A stretch of 64,000 nt of DNA from Aureimonas sp. SK2 (GTDB lineage Bacteria; Pseudomonadota; Alphaproteobacteria; Rhizobiales; Rhizobiaceae), in contig NZ_JAPZDS010000002.1 in the NCBI RefSeq assembly GCF_029813115.1, forward strand, positions 1 through 64,000. Reading direction: 5' to 3'. The stretch's first letter is position 1. The number at the start of each line of letters is the position of its first letter. The notes beneath the pieces are model-generated. The model was not told where the DNA came from, made no database searches, and saw only the letters and a program-made list of their open reading frames with translations. The translations under genes were made by a program, and so were the position numbers. Shown here in pieces: positions 49,758-58,679 of this stretch.

Positions 49758-51845
49758 ATGCTGCAAGTCCTTCCCCTCTCCGCCTATGCGCCCACCGATC
49801 TGGTGGAGCTCGAAACCGGGCGCTGGTGCGGGCGGATCGAGCGCGTGGACCCCGCCGAGGGCCTGTCGGGCTGGGTCCTGTCGGTGGAGGCGCCGGAAGC
49901 GGCGACCGAGCTCGAACTGACCGTCGGCGAAGACGCCTTCGCACTCGGCTCCAGCGGCCTGCCCCATCCGCCGAGCGACCTGCGCCTCGGCCGCACCACG
50001 CGCGCCGCCTTCCGGTTCGGCCCCGAGGTCTTCGCCCGGCTGGCGCGCCTGTCGCCCCGCCGCGCGGGCCTTCGCGTCGGCGTGCGGGTGGCGGGCAGCG
50101 ACGTGCGGCTCATGCCGCCGGGCGGGCGCGACCCGACGGTGGGCGAACTCGTCGCCGCCTGGCGCGACCATGTCCTGGCCAGCCTGTCGGGAACCGGCCC
50201 CGAGGAAACGCGCGGCGGCCGGATGCTGCGCCGGCTCGCAGGCCTGCGCGCCGAGGCGCTCGGCCTTCGCGAGCGCCCCTTGCGCCCGATCTCCGACAAC
50301 GAGATCGGCCAGATCGACGCGATCCATCCCGGCGCCGAGGGTCAGGTCTGGTTCGTCGGCTGGATGAAGCGCGGCGCCGAGAACGACTTCTCGGCCGTCA
50401 TCGCCGACCGCGAGAAGCTGCCGGCGGGCGGCGCCGTGTTCCGCTACGAGCGGCCCGACCTCAACTCCACCTGCGTCGGCGTCGTCGGCCTGTTCGACAC
50501 AGGCTGGCAACCGCCGCCCGCCCTGCGGGACGGGTTCGTCTATCTCGGCTTCGGCGCGCAGTACCACATGCGCTTCGGCGCCTATACGCGGGTGCTGAAG
50601 GCCGACGCGTTCCTGGCGGCCTTCGGCCAGGCGCAACCGCTCGCCATCGGCGGCCACCCGGAAGCGCTGGCGGCCGTCCTCCATTCCGGCGCCAACTGGA
50701 TGGCCGGCAACGCCGCGGCCGCGGGGATCGCCGCCGAGGGCGGGCTGGACAAGCTCCTCATGGTGCCGGGCTTCGGGTGCTTCGCCGACGGCTGGGCGGT
50801 GAGCCCCGCCAAGCGCATCGAGACCTTCCAGATGCGCATCGGCGACTGCGTGCTCACCGCCGACGAGGCCGCCACCAGCTTTCGCCCGCGCGCCGACCTC
50901 GCCTCCGTCTTCGGCGGCGGCGGCACCACGGCGCGCGCCGGCTTCTCCACGGTGCTCCAGGGCGCGCTCCCGAGGGATGCCGGCGGCGCGCCGCTCCTGC
51001 GCGTCGTCCACGACGACGACACGGGCGCCGTCCTGCGCGTCGAGCCCAAGCTCCTGCGCCGGCTCGATCCCGTCGCCGACGGCGAGGAACTGCTCACCCT
51101 CTTCCCCGCGATCCGCCACGAGCCCTTCTGGGACGCGTTCCTCGCCGCCCAGCGCCGCAATCTCGGCCAGGCCCGGCGCGAGCCGGCGGTGCTGCGGGCC
51201 GAGCCCGCCCCGCGCCTCGTCGTGGTGCGCCTGCCCGGCGAGATCGGCAATCTCAACCTCGTCTTCGACCGGCTGGCCCGGCACCTGCCGGACCTCGAAC
51301 CGGACACGGGCCTGTGCGTCGTCGCCGACCAGGGGCGCGGCCGGGCCGAGGCGCTGATGCGCTTCGAGGAGCTGCGCGCCGGCACGCAGGCGCCGCTCTC
51401 GCTTCTGGCCGTGCCGCACGGCCACGACATCCTCACCGAGCTGCCCTTCGTTCTCGCCCGTCTGACGCCGGAGCGCTTCGTCCATGTCGGGCGGGGCGTC
51501 GTGCCGAACGCGGCCGGCTGGCGGGCGATGGCCGCGAGCCTTTCGCGCGCCGGCCACGGGCTCGACCGCTTCGAGATCCTGGACGACGCCGGCCGGCCCG
51601 ACCGGGTCGACGGCGCCTATGGGGCCGCCTGCTTCGGCTGGAGTGCGCCGGCTTACCTCGCCTTCGCGGCCGAGGCCCCGGCGCTGACGCGCGGCCTCTT
51701 CGGCGACAGCGGACTGCCGGTCTCGCCCGCCCGCGACCGGCGCCACGCCTCCTGCGCGCTGCGCATCGAGCGCGCCGCCGTCTCGCGGCTTGCCGACATG
51801 ATCGACGCCGACCTTCTCGCCGGTCGGGGAGACGAGGCCGCATGA
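49758..51845 (+). CDS. Unrecognised 695-residue protein of the glycan operon
   Basis: 695 residues, no signal peptide, no membrane span. Near the start there is a GW-type beta module (GLSGWVLSVEAPEAATELEL). The middle third (VYLGFGAQYHMRFGAY, FVGWMKRG) is unplaced. The last 250 (PRLVVVRLPGEIGNLNLVFDR, VHVGRGVVPNAAGWRAM) may be a Rossmann-like, glycosyltransferase-style region, but no firm catalytic motif is visible. Its stop overlaps the following GT4 start (ATGA). A glycosyltransferase or glycan-modifying role is inferred from context only. Confidence 0.75.
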   Translation: MLQVLPLSAYAPTDLVELETGRWCGRIERVDPAEGLSGWVLSVEAPEAATELELTVGEDAFALGSSGLPHPPSDLRLGRTTRAAFRFGPEVFARLARLSPRRAGLRVGVRVAGSDVRLMPPGGRDPTVGELVAAWRDHVLASLSGTGPEETRGGRMLRRLAGLRAEALGLRERPLRPISDNEIGQIDAIHPGAEGQVWFVGWMKRGAENDFSAVIADREKLPAGGAVFRYERPDLNSTCVGVVGLFDTGWQPPPALRDGFVYLGFGAQYHMRFGAYTRVLKADAFLAAFGQAQPLAIGGHPEALAAVLHSGANWMAGNAAAAGIAAEGGLDKLLMVPGFGCFADGWAVSPAKRIETFQMRIGDCVLTADEAATSFRPRADLASVFGGGGTTARAGFSTVLQGALPRDAGGAPLLRVVHDDDTGAVLRVEPKLLRRLDPVADGEELLTLFPAIRHEPFWDAFLAAQRRNLGQARREPAVLRAEPAPRLVVVRLPGEIGNLNLVFDRLARHLPDLEPDTGLCVVADQGRGRAEALMRFEELRAGTQAPLSLLAVPHGHDILTELPFVLARLTPERFVHVGRGVVPNAAGWRAMAASLSRAGHGLDRFEILDDAGRPDRVDGAYGAACFGWSAPAYLAFAAEAPALTRGLFGDSGLPVSPARDRRHASCALRIERAAVSRLADMIDADLLAGRGDEAA

Positions 51846-53131
51846 TCCCCGCCAACGTCAATCTCGTCGGTATGGAAGCCGGTCGCGGCGCTCCCAAGGT
51901 CGCGGTCATCTCCCACAGCCATCCCTCGCTCTCCAAGGGCGGCGCCGAGATCTCGGCTTATGCCCTCTTCCGGGGCCTGCGGCAGATCGGGGTGGACGCG
52001 ATCTATATCGGCGCCTGCGCCTCCTCGACGCGCCACCGCCTCGCCTTTGCCGACGAGAACGAGTTCGCCGTCTTCCACGACGCCGAGCGTTACGACCACT
52101 TCTACCATCTGGCCCCGCGCTCGGTGTCGGACCAGCTCGTCGAGATCCTGACGCGCGAGGGCGTCACGCTCGCCAACTTCCACCACTTCTACCATCTCGG
52201 CCTCGGGACCCTGCGCGCCGTCAAGGCGATGCCGGGCATGCGCACCTACCTCACGATCCACGAGTTCCTAGCGATCTGCCAGAACCACGGGCAGATGATC
52301 ACGCGCCAGGCCCGCATCCTGTGCGAGGGCGCCTCCAACGAGGCCTGCGCCACCTGCTTCCCCGAGCACCTGCGCTCGCAGTTCGCCATGCGCCGCGACA
52401 CGATGCTCGACAGTTTCGGCGACTTCGACGGCTTCGTCTCGCCGAGCCGCTTCCTTGCCGACCGCTTCACCGACTGGGGCCTCGATGCCGCCCGCATGAG
52501 CGTCATCGAGAACGGGCTTCTGGCGATGGCCGAGCCCATCCGCAAGCCGAAGCGCGACAAGAGCTGGACCTTCGGCTTCTTCGGCCAGATCAACCCGTTC
52601 AAGGGCGTCGACGTGCTGCTGGACGTCGCCGACCTCATCGGTGCCGACAAGGCGCTCGCCTCGTCCATGCGCCTGCGCATCCACGGCAACCTGATCGGCC
52701 AGACGGCGGAGTTCACCGAGCGCTTCGAGAAGAGCCTCAAGACCCATCCGTTCCTCTCCTATGCCGGCGCCTACGACAACCGCTCGGTGCATCGTCTCAT
52801 GAGCGAATGCGACTATGTCGTCATTCCCTCCAAGTGGTGGGAAAACTCGCCCGTCGTGATCCAGGAGGCGTTCGGCGCCAGCGCGCCCGTCATCTGCACC
52901 GGGATAGGCGGCATGGCCGAGAAGGTGCCGGACGGGGTGGCCGGCCTCCATTTCCGCCTGGGCGACGCCGCCGACCTCCTGCGCGCGCTGCGGCTCGCCG
53001 CCGACCCCAACAACGCCGCCGTGCTGCGCGCCGGCCTGCCGCCCGTGATCTCGGCGGCCGAGATGGCGCGCCGCTACTGCGGGGCTTTCGGCATCGAGGT
53101 CGCGCCCCCGCTCCTGGAGGCGGCCGAGTGA
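51842..53131 (+). CDS. Glycosyltransferase family 4 protein with Cys motif
   Basis: 429 residues from ATG 51842. GT4 (GT-B) fold: KVAVISHSHPSLSKGGAEIS at the start, FGFFGQINPFKGVDVLLD in the middle, and the donor-binding E-x7-E region around VIPSKWWENSPVVIQEAFG. Between them a four-cysteine segment (C in LAICQNHGQM, C in ILCEG, then ACATCF) matches the metal- or disulfide-type insertion seen in several GT4 enzymes. It transfers a sugar from a nucleotide donor at the cytoplasmic side of the membrane. The next gene starts within its stop (GTGA). Confidence 0.9.
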   Translation: MIPANVNLVGMEAGRGAPKVAVISHSHPSLSKGGAEISAYALFRGLRQIGVDAIYIGACASSTRHRLAFADENEFAVFHDAERYDHFYHLAPRSVSDQLVEILTREGVTLANFHHFYHLGLGTLRAVKAMPGMRTYLTIHEFLAICQNHGQMITRQARILCEGASNEACATCFPEHLRSQFAMRRDTMLDSFGDFDGFVSPSRFLADRFTDWGLDAARMSVIENGLLAMAEPIRKPKRDKSWTFGFFGQINPFKGVDVLLDVADLIGADKALASSMRLRIHGNLIGQTAEFTERFEKSLKTHPFLSYAGAYDNRSVHRLMSECDYVVIPSKWWENSPVVIQEAFGASAPVICTGIGGMAEKVPDGVAGLHFRLGDAADLLRALRLAADPNNAAVLRAGLPPVISAAEMARRYCGAFGIEVAPPLLEAAE

Positions 53132-53967
53132 TCCGCGGCCATATCGACCTCGCCACGCGCGCGCGCGTCGAGGGCTGGATCCATTCGGACCGGCTGCGCC
53201 TGCGCGGGGCGACGGTGCTCGCCTTCCACGACGACCAGTGCGTGGGCGGCGGCACGGTGGAGGTGTTCCGCCAGGATCTCGCCGATGCGGGGCTCGGCGA
53301 CGGCTTCGTCGGCTTCGGCTTTCCCGTGGCGCTCGGCCCCGGCCAGGATCCGCGCGTCATCGACGTGCGCCTCGACGGGGGCACGCTGCTCCTGAAGCAG
53401 GGTTCTTCCGCGCTCGCCCCGCGCGAGTCCCTCACCGAGGATCGCCGCCGCCAGGGGCGCGATCCCGCCGCCCTGTCCTGGATGCTCGGGCGCGGCTGGC
53501 TGGCGCAGGCGCAGCACGACGCGCTGCGGGGCCTTGCCCGCTTCGGCGCCCACCCCATGACGCTCGGCCTCGAGCGCCGGGGCCGCGACGCGCGCGCGGT
53601 CTGCGACGAGGTCGCCCTCCAGGCGGCCGACCTTCTGGAGCTCTACCTCCAGACCACGATCGACTGCGAGATCCGCGAGGGGGTGCGCGGCCACGACCTG
53701 CCCGCCATCCGCCGCGCCGTGCGCGAGGCCTTCCCTCACGCGCCCCCCGCCATCGGCCTCTGGTCGCCGGCCGAGCGCCGCATCGACGTGGTCGAGGGCT
53801 CCCATCTCGGCGGCGCCCCGGCGGATGTCTCGGCCGGGCTCGAATACGCCTTCGGCGGCCGCACGCTGCTGCTTCTCGACCTCGACGCCACGTCGGGCTT
53901 TCGCGCCGGCGACGGCTCGATGCCCTTCACCGCCTTCGTGCCCTGCCGGCCGGAGGAGCGGCGGTGA
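53128..53967 (+). CDS. GW-module protein, paralogue of 48881-49708
   Basis: 279 residues from GTG 53128, overlapping the GT4 stop. The N-terminal module (VEGWIHSDRLRLRGATVLAF, DLADAGLGDGFVGFGFPVA) closely matches the 48881 gene, including GDGxxGFxFP. The helical middle and the beta-rich end (IDVVEGSHLGGAPADVSAG) also match in order, so the two are duplicates around two GT-type genes. Function unknown, probably glycan recognition or assembly. The next gene starts at its stop. Confidence 0.8.
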   Translation: MIRGHIDLATRARVEGWIHSDRLRLRGATVLAFHDDQCVGGGTVEVFRQDLADAGLGDGFVGFGFPVALGPGQDPRVIDVRLDGGTLLLKQGSSALAPRESLTEDRRRQGRDPAALSWMLGRGWLAQAQHDALRGLARFGAHPMTLGLERRGRDARAVCDEVALQAADLLELYLQTTIDCEIREGVRGHDLPAIRRAVREAFPHAPPAIGLWSPAERRIDVVEGSHLGGAPADVSAGLEYAFGGRTLLLLDLDATSGFRAGDGSMPFTAFVPCRPEERR

Positions 53968-54686
53968 TCTCCGAGCGCGCCGAGCCGCTGACGGGCGAGC
54001 GCATGGTCTCGCGCATCTATTCGCCCTTCTCCTACCCGCTGCCGCGCCAGGCCGGGCTGGTGCCGATCGTCGCCGCCGAGGCCGAGCGGCTGGCCCCGGC
54101 CTTTCCCGTCGTCTGGCAGCGCGGCGAGGAAGGGCCGCGGCTCTGCGTCCTGCGATCCTTCTTCGAGGACGGCTCGGGCTTCGCGCCGGGCACGGGGCAG
54201 GCGCTGCCGCTCCTGCCACTTCTTCTCCAAGCCTATCCCTTCGTGTTCCCGACCGGCCCGTTGCGCGAGAGCGACAACCCGCGCCTCCTCGACGTCGCGG
54301 GCGCCGACCTGCCGACGGATGCCGGCGCACCCATCACCTCCGCCGACGGGCGCCTCACCAAGGGGGCGGAGCTGCGGCTGCGCGCCCTGTCCCTCTTCGA
54401 GCGCGACTTTTCCCGCACCTCCGCGATCGGCCGGACGCTCGGCGAACTCGGGCTCCTGGAGCCCTGGCCGCTGCGCTTCGATCTCGGCGGCGGGCGGAGC
54501 TGCGACATCGAGGGACTGGTCGTCGTCACGGCCGCCGCCTTCGACACGCCGCGCCTCGAGCCGGTGGTCGCGCGCTTCGGCATCGCGGCGGCGCGCCTCC
54601 TCTCCTCGCACCGGCTGTCGCTGTTTCGCGCCGCGGCGCTCCTCACGGCCGCGCGTGCCGCCGCCTCGGGGAGCGCGCCGCGATGA
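53964..54686 (+). CDS. SapC-family protein (first)
   Basis: 240 residues from GTG 53964. Matches the SapC (S-layer-associated) family pattern: FPVVWQRGEEGPRLCVLRSF, a YPFVFPTG segment, ITSADGRLTKGAEL, LGLLEPWPLRF, and IEGLVVVTAAAFDTPRLEP. SapC was named for Campylobacter fetus surface-layer genes, but its biochemistry is not settled. Overlaps both neighbours by 4 bases. Its presence suggests the locus handles a secreted surface protein. Confidence 0.82.
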   Translation: MISERAEPLTGERMVSRIYSPFSYPLPRQAGLVPIVAAEAERLAPAFPVVWQRGEEGPRLCVLRSFFEDGSGFAPGTGQALPLLPLLLQAYPFVFPTGPLRESDNPRLLDVAGADLPTDAGAPITSADGRLTKGAELRLRALSLFERDFSRTSAIGRTLGELGLLEPWPLRFDLGGGRSCDIEGLVVVTAAAFDTPRLEPVVARFGIAAARLLSSHRLSLFRAAALLTAARAAASGSAPR

Positions 54687-55582
54687 CGATGACGCTCACC
54701 CCCCTGTCGTCCATGGCGGGCGCGCGCTTCCGCCCGCCCGAGCATTTCGGCTTCGCCGCTTCGCTCGCCTGGATTCCGGTCAACGACACCGAGTTCCACC
54801 TCACCGCCCATCACCTGCCGCTGGCCGTGCGCATGCTCGGCGGCATGCCGCGCCTCGGCGCGCTGGTGCATCCCGCCTTCGTGTGGCGGCCGGTCCTGGA
54901 CCAGCAGGGCGCCTGGGCCGCGAGCTACAAGCCGCTGGCGCTGCGCACGCACCCCTTCGTCCTGTCGAATCGGCGCGGCGGGCGGCCGATCGACGAGATC
55001 GACGTCGTGGCGGAGGCCGGTCTCGTCGGCCCCTGGGGCATCCCGGTCTGCGCCGACCCGGCGGGCGCCGTCCTGTCGCAGGAGATGGCGGGCATCCACA
55101 AGGCGCTCGTCGCCATGCGGGCGGGCGCGGTGAAGCTGTCGGCGGCGCTGGAGCTCCTGCGCATCGCCAATGTCCTGGTGCCGCTGCGCGATCCCGCCGG
55201 CAACCCCGCGGCCGACCACACGGTGGATGCCGCGCGCCTCGCCGCGCTCGACGACGGGGCCGCCGCCGCGCTCGCCACGCGCTCCTTCCTGCCGCTGGAC
55301 GTGGCCGGCGCGATCCTCTTCTCGCGCCGCCATTTCCGGCCCGAGCGCCTGCCCTTGCCTCCCGCGCGCCCCGCGCCGGGCCTGCCGGGCGCCGTCGCCG
55401 CCCAGCCGCGCCTCGCCGAGCCCGCGGACATCGTGCTCGCCTCGCTGGAGGCGATGAACTTCGCGCTGGACGGCAGCGACCTGTTCGACGTCCTCGCCTT
55501 CGGCGACCTGTCGGACTTCGCGGCCCCGCCGCCGCCCGACCTGCCGGAAGAAGGGGAGGCGCGGGCCTCCGCCGCGGCATGA
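54683..55582 (+). CDS. SapC-family protein (second, diverged)
   Basis: 299 residues from ATG 54683, again coupled to its neighbours. FGFAASLAWIPVNDTEFHLT, HPAFVWRPVLDQQGAWAASY, and LRTHPFVLSNRRGG fit the SapC N-terminal region; the C-terminal half is longer and diverged, ending in an acidic Pro-rich tail. Tandem SapC genes of different length suggest a heteromeric pair. Confidence 0.78.
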   Translation: MTMTLTPLSSMAGARFRPPEHFGFAASLAWIPVNDTEFHLTAHHLPLAVRMLGGMPRLGALVHPAFVWRPVLDQQGAWAASYKPLALRTHPFVLSNRRGGRPIDEIDVVAEAGLVGPWGIPVCADPAGAVLSQEMAGIHKALVAMRAGAVKLSAALELLRIANVLVPLRDPAGNPAADHTVDAARLAALDDGAAAALATRSFLPLDVAGAILFSRRHFRPERLPLPPARPAPGLPGAVAAQPRLAEPADIVLASLEAMNFALDGSDLFDVLAFGDLSDFAAPPPPDLPEEGEARASAAA

Positions 55583-56844
55583 AGTATCTCTTCGTCCACA
55601 ACAACTTCCCCGCCCAGTTCCGGCATCTCGCGCTGCATCTGGGCGCCGATCCGAAGAACGAGGTGCGCGCCATCGGGGCGGAGGGCTCGCGCCCGCTGCC
55701 CGGCGTCACCCTCCACCGCTACACGCTGCCCCCCGGCTCGCTTGCCGCCACGCACCCGTTCGCCCGGCGCTTCGACGGCGAGGCGCGGCGGGCCGAGCAG
55801 GCGCTCTACGTCGCCACCATGCTGCGCGCCTCGGGCTTCACGCCCGACATCGTCGTCGTCCATTCCGGCTGGGGCGAGGCCATGCCGCTGCGCTCGGTCT
55901 TTCCCGACGCGCGCCTCGTCGTCTATTGCGAATACTTCTACCGTCCGCGCGATTCCGACGTGAACTTCGACCCCGAGTTCCCCGAACTCGGCCTCGACGG
56001 GCTGGTGGGCCTCCATGCACGCAACGCGGCGAGCCTCCTCGCCCTGTCCGACTGCGACCTCGCCATCTCGCCGACGCTCTGGCAGCGCTCCACCTTTCCG
56101 GCCGAGTTCCGGCCGAAGATCCGCACCGTCCACGAGGGCGTCGACACGCGCCTCGTCGCGCCCGATCCCTCCGCGACGCTCCGGCTCGACGACGGGACGA
56201 TCCTGCGGGCCGGCGAGGAGACGGTCACCTTCGTGGCGCGCAACCTCGAGCCCCTGCGCGGCTACCACGTCTTCTGCCGGGCGCTACCGGCGATCCTGAA
56301 GAGCCGGCCGCAGGCGCGCGTGCTCGTCGTCGGCGGCTTCGACGTGTCCTACGGCCAGCGACCGCCCACGGGCGAGAGCTGGCACCGCATCTTCCTCAAC
56401 GAGGTGGCGGGCGAGATCGACCTCGGCCGCGTCCATTTCCTCGGGCATCTGCCCTTCGCGCGCTATCTCGACGTGCTCAAGGTGTCGCGTGCCCATGTCT
56501 ACCTCACCTATCCCTTCGTCCTGTCCTGGTCGTGCCTGGAGGCGATGGCGACGGGCTGCGTGATGGTGGCCTCCGACACGCCGCCGGTGCGCGAGGTGAT
56601 CGACGGGACGAACGGCCATCTCGTCCCCTTCCACGACCCGCAGGCGCTGGCCGCCACGGTGACGCGGGTCCTGGCGGAGCCCGAACGCTTCGCCGCCATG
56701 GGTGCGGCCGCGCGCCGCACCGTGGTCTCGCGCTACGACATGGCGAGCCTCTGCGTGCCGCAGGCCATGCGCCTGATCCATGCGCCGACCGCCGTTCCGC
56801 GCCGCCCGCCGGCTTTCGAGGCCGGGCTCTTCGGCGGCGGCTGA
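55579..56844 (+). CDS. Glycosyltransferase family 4 protein
   Basis: 421 residues from ATG 55579. GT-B fold: MKYLFVHNNFPAQFRHLAL and VVVHSGWGEAMPLRSVFPD at the N-side, EGVDTRLV, then VTFVARNLEPLRGYHVFCRALP and VYLTYPFVLSWSCLEAMATG (donor region with E). The FPAQFRHL opening is typical of a GT4 subgroup found in alphaproteobacterial polysaccharide loci. Sugar unknown. Last gene of the overlapping seven-gene run. Confidence 0.9.
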   Translation: MKYLFVHNNFPAQFRHLALHLGADPKNEVRAIGAEGSRPLPGVTLHRYTLPPGSLAATHPFARRFDGEARRAEQALYVATMLRASGFTPDIVVVHSGWGEAMPLRSVFPDARLVVYCEYFYRPRDSDVNFDPEFPELGLDGLVGLHARNAASLLALSDCDLAISPTLWQRSTFPAEFRPKIRTVHEGVDTRLVAPDPSATLRLDDGTILRAGEETVTFVARNLEPLRGYHVFCRALPAILKSRPQARVLVVGGFDVSYGQRPPTGESWHRIFLNEVAGEIDLGRVHFLGHLPFARYLDVLKVSRAHVYLTYPFVLSWSCLEAMATGCVMVASDTPPVREVIDGTNGHLVPFHDPQALAATVTRVLAEPERFAAMGAAARRTVVSRYDMASLCVPQAMRLIHAPTAVPRRPPAFEAGLFGGG

Positions 56845-56933
56845 CGGGGCATCCCCATCAAAGCTTAATCATTCCCGGCCATGATGCGCTGGCCTTTATT
56901 CATCGCATGACCACAAGCAAAGGTTGAGCCCCC

Positions 56934-58064
56934 ATGCGTGCAGCCCTGGTGAAGTATTCCGGCCGGCGGCTCAACAACCATGAGGCCGTGTGGTTCGACG
57001 TCCCCTTCCGGAACACGTTGGAGGACTATTACAACACCGGCGATATCTGCGTGTACGATTCCACGCTGCGCCTCGTGGACTACAGCGACGGCGCGCTCCT
57101 CAACATCGACGAGCCGGTGACGGAGGCGGAGGTGCGCCGCATCAAGGGCGCCTGCGACTTCATCCTCCTGCGCGGCTCCAACTACATCCACGAGGAGATG
57201 GACTGGGGCCATTTCCCGCAGTGGATCGAGGCGCTGGAGCTGCCGGTCCTGTGCATCGGGGTGGGCGCGCAAGCCGAGACCGAGCGTCCGATCATCCTGC
57301 CGCCCGAGGGGCGCCGCCTGTGGCGCATGATCGCCGAGCGCGCCACGATCGGCGTGCGCGGCGCCTTCTCGGCCGAGACGCTGCACCGCAACGGCATCCA
57401 CAATCTCGAGATCGTCGGCTGCCCCTCCATGTTCCGCGCCCGCGACCGCGCGATGGCGCTCCGCCACAAGGAAGGCGGGCCGAAGCGCGTCACCTTCTCG
57501 CTGCGGCGCGAGGTCGGCTCGACCTATGCGGTAGACCCGGCCGAGTTCCAGGCCACGCAGAAGCGCATCATCGCCAAGCTCGATCTCGTCGCCGACCTCT
57601 ATCTCTCCTGCCACGGCGAGCCGGAGGAGAAGGCCTTCTTCTTCCGCGCGCCGCTCCACCGCGACAGGGCGACCGCCAAGCTCGTGGCGGAAGGGTGGTT
57701 CGACGAGATCACGGGCGCCCGCCTGAAGCAGCTCTACGAGGAGCGCCTCTACTATGTCGGCGCACCCGGCGACTACGACGTCTACGCCCCCCAGTTCGAC
57801 GCCGCGCTCGGCTACCGCGTCCATGCCGTCCTGCCGGCGGTCGCCATGGGCGTGCCGGGCGTTCTCTTCTCCTACGACACGCGCTCGCGCGAGCTGGCCG
57901 AGACCTTCGACCTGCCGATCTATTCCCCCGGCCAGTTCGAGCGCCACACGCTCGCCGACGCGCTCGACCCCTCGCGCTTCTCGCGTTTCTCGCAGCTCTT
58001 CCCCGAGCGCTACGACCGGATGAAGGCCTTCATCGAGAAGAGCGGCGTCAAGACGCGCATGTGA
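56934..58064 (+). CDS. Polysaccharide pyruvyl transferase-family protein
   Basis: 376 residues. ILLRGSNYIHEEMDWGHFPQ, LCIGVGAQAE, IGVRGAFSAETLHRNGI and VGCPSMF are typical of the family that adds ketal pyruvate from phosphoenolpyruvate to surface sugars (CsaB-like and exopolysaccharide types). In S-layer bacteria, pyruvylated wall polymers anchor surface proteins, which would match the nearby SapC pair. AAAGGTTG lies before the start. It is converging on brnA. Confidence 0.88.
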   Translation: MRAALVKYSGRRLNNHEAVWFDVPFRNTLEDYYNTGDICVYDSTLRLVDYSDGALLNIDEPVTEAEVRRIKGACDFILLRGSNYIHEEMDWGHFPQWIEALELPVLCIGVGAQAETERPIILPPEGRRLWRMIAERATIGVRGAFSAETLHRNGIHNLEIVGCPSMFRARDRAMALRHKEGGPKRVTFSLRREVGSTYAVDPAEFQATQKRIIAKLDLVADLYLSCHGEPEEKAFFFRAPLHRDRATAKLVAEGWFDEITGARLKQLYEERLYYVGAPGDYDVYAPQFDAALGYRVHAVLPAVAMGVPGVLFSYDTRSRELAETFDLPIYSPGQFERHTLADALDPSRFSRFSQLFPERYDRMKAFIEKSGVKTRM

Positions 58065-58070
58065 GGACCG

Positions 58071-58379
58071 TCAGGCGGCGGTGTCGATCCACCGCTGCAG
58101 GGCCTCGTTGACGCGGCTCTGCCAACCCGGGCCGGACGCACGCAGCTTTTCCACGAGGTCGTCGTCGAGGCGAATGGAGACGGGCGTCTTCGTTCGCACC
58201 GGGCCACGCTTGCGGATCGTCTCCAGGATGCCGGCGTGAAGGTCCGGCATCGCTTCGGACAAGGGCCTGGCACGCGCGAAGTCCTCGTGCGTCCATTCCG
58301 GATTGTCGGTGACAGCGTCCCAATCCTCACGGGTATAGCCGTGGGCCGCTGCGTGGATGGGGTCAAACTCCTTGCTCAT
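58071..58379 (-). CDS. brnA: BrnA-type antitoxin
   Basis: 102 residues. The C-terminal ribbon-helix-helix signature TPVSIRLDDDLVEKLRASGPGWQSRVNEALQRWI-like segment (TPVSIRLDDDL, GWQSRVNEAL) is diagnostic of BrnA. It neutralises BrnT and represses the operon. The start overlaps the end of the ancestral brnT frame by 17 bases, the usual brnTA arrangement. Because the toxin gene is frameshifted, the antitoxin may now have no local partner. Confidence 0.9.
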   Translation of the reverse strand: MSKEFDPIHAAAHGYTREDWDAVTDNPEWTHEDFARARPLSEAMPDLHAGILETIRKRGPVRTKTPVSIRLDDDLVEKLRASGPGWQSRVNEALQRWIDTAA

Positions 58380-58624
58380 GTCTCAATCTCTCGTGCTTCG
58401 AGGCGGGACGCAGGCTGACGATCGAAACGGCTTGGCTTCCCAGAGGTTGGAAGACGACCAACACGACAAGCGCCCCTTCCAGCCAGCCGATGGCTCGCAG
58501 CCGCCCGGAAATGGGCGGGCAGGACCGAGGCCGAGGCGAAGAAGTCGATGTCGAGATCGGTAAAGTCCAAGCCGTGCTTGGCCAGGTTGAGCTGACGCTT
58601 TCTCTCGTCCCACACGATCCGCAT
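58363..58624 (-). pseudogene. brnT: BrnT toxin gene with a single-base frameshift
   Basis: ATG 58624 opens MRIVWDERKRQLNLAKHGLD, a normal BrnT N-terminus, but after about residue 39 (LPAH) this frame becomes unrelated and stops at 58376. Shifting by one base at the AAA/TTT run 58509-58511 restores GRLRAIGWLEGALVVLVVF and VSIVSLRPASKHERLRHEQ, the conserved BrnT C-terminus, ending at 58363. Removing one base leaves exactly 87 codons. BrnT is an RNase-type toxin; the active fold would be lost. A sequencing error in the homopolymer is the alternative. Confidence 0.85.
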
Positions 58625-58626
58625 AA

Positions 58627-58640
58627 CTCGTATATACGAG
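58627..58640. promoter_or_regulatory. Perfect palindrome, likely BrnA operator
   Basis: CTCGTATATACGAG is a perfect 14-base palindrome 2 bases upstream of the brnT ATG. BrnA proteins autorepress by binding such sites through their ribbon-helix-helix domain. Position over the translation start region fits tight repression. Confidence 0.65.
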
Positions 58641-58679
58641 CCTGGTGACGTGGGGGCAAGACCGGGGTGCTTGCGCGCC

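Noticed and set aside
49826-53131. 1101-codon frame covering two glycan-operon genes
   Set aside because: Only the part from 51842 is coding (GT4). The rest is an alternative frame of the 49758-51845 gene.
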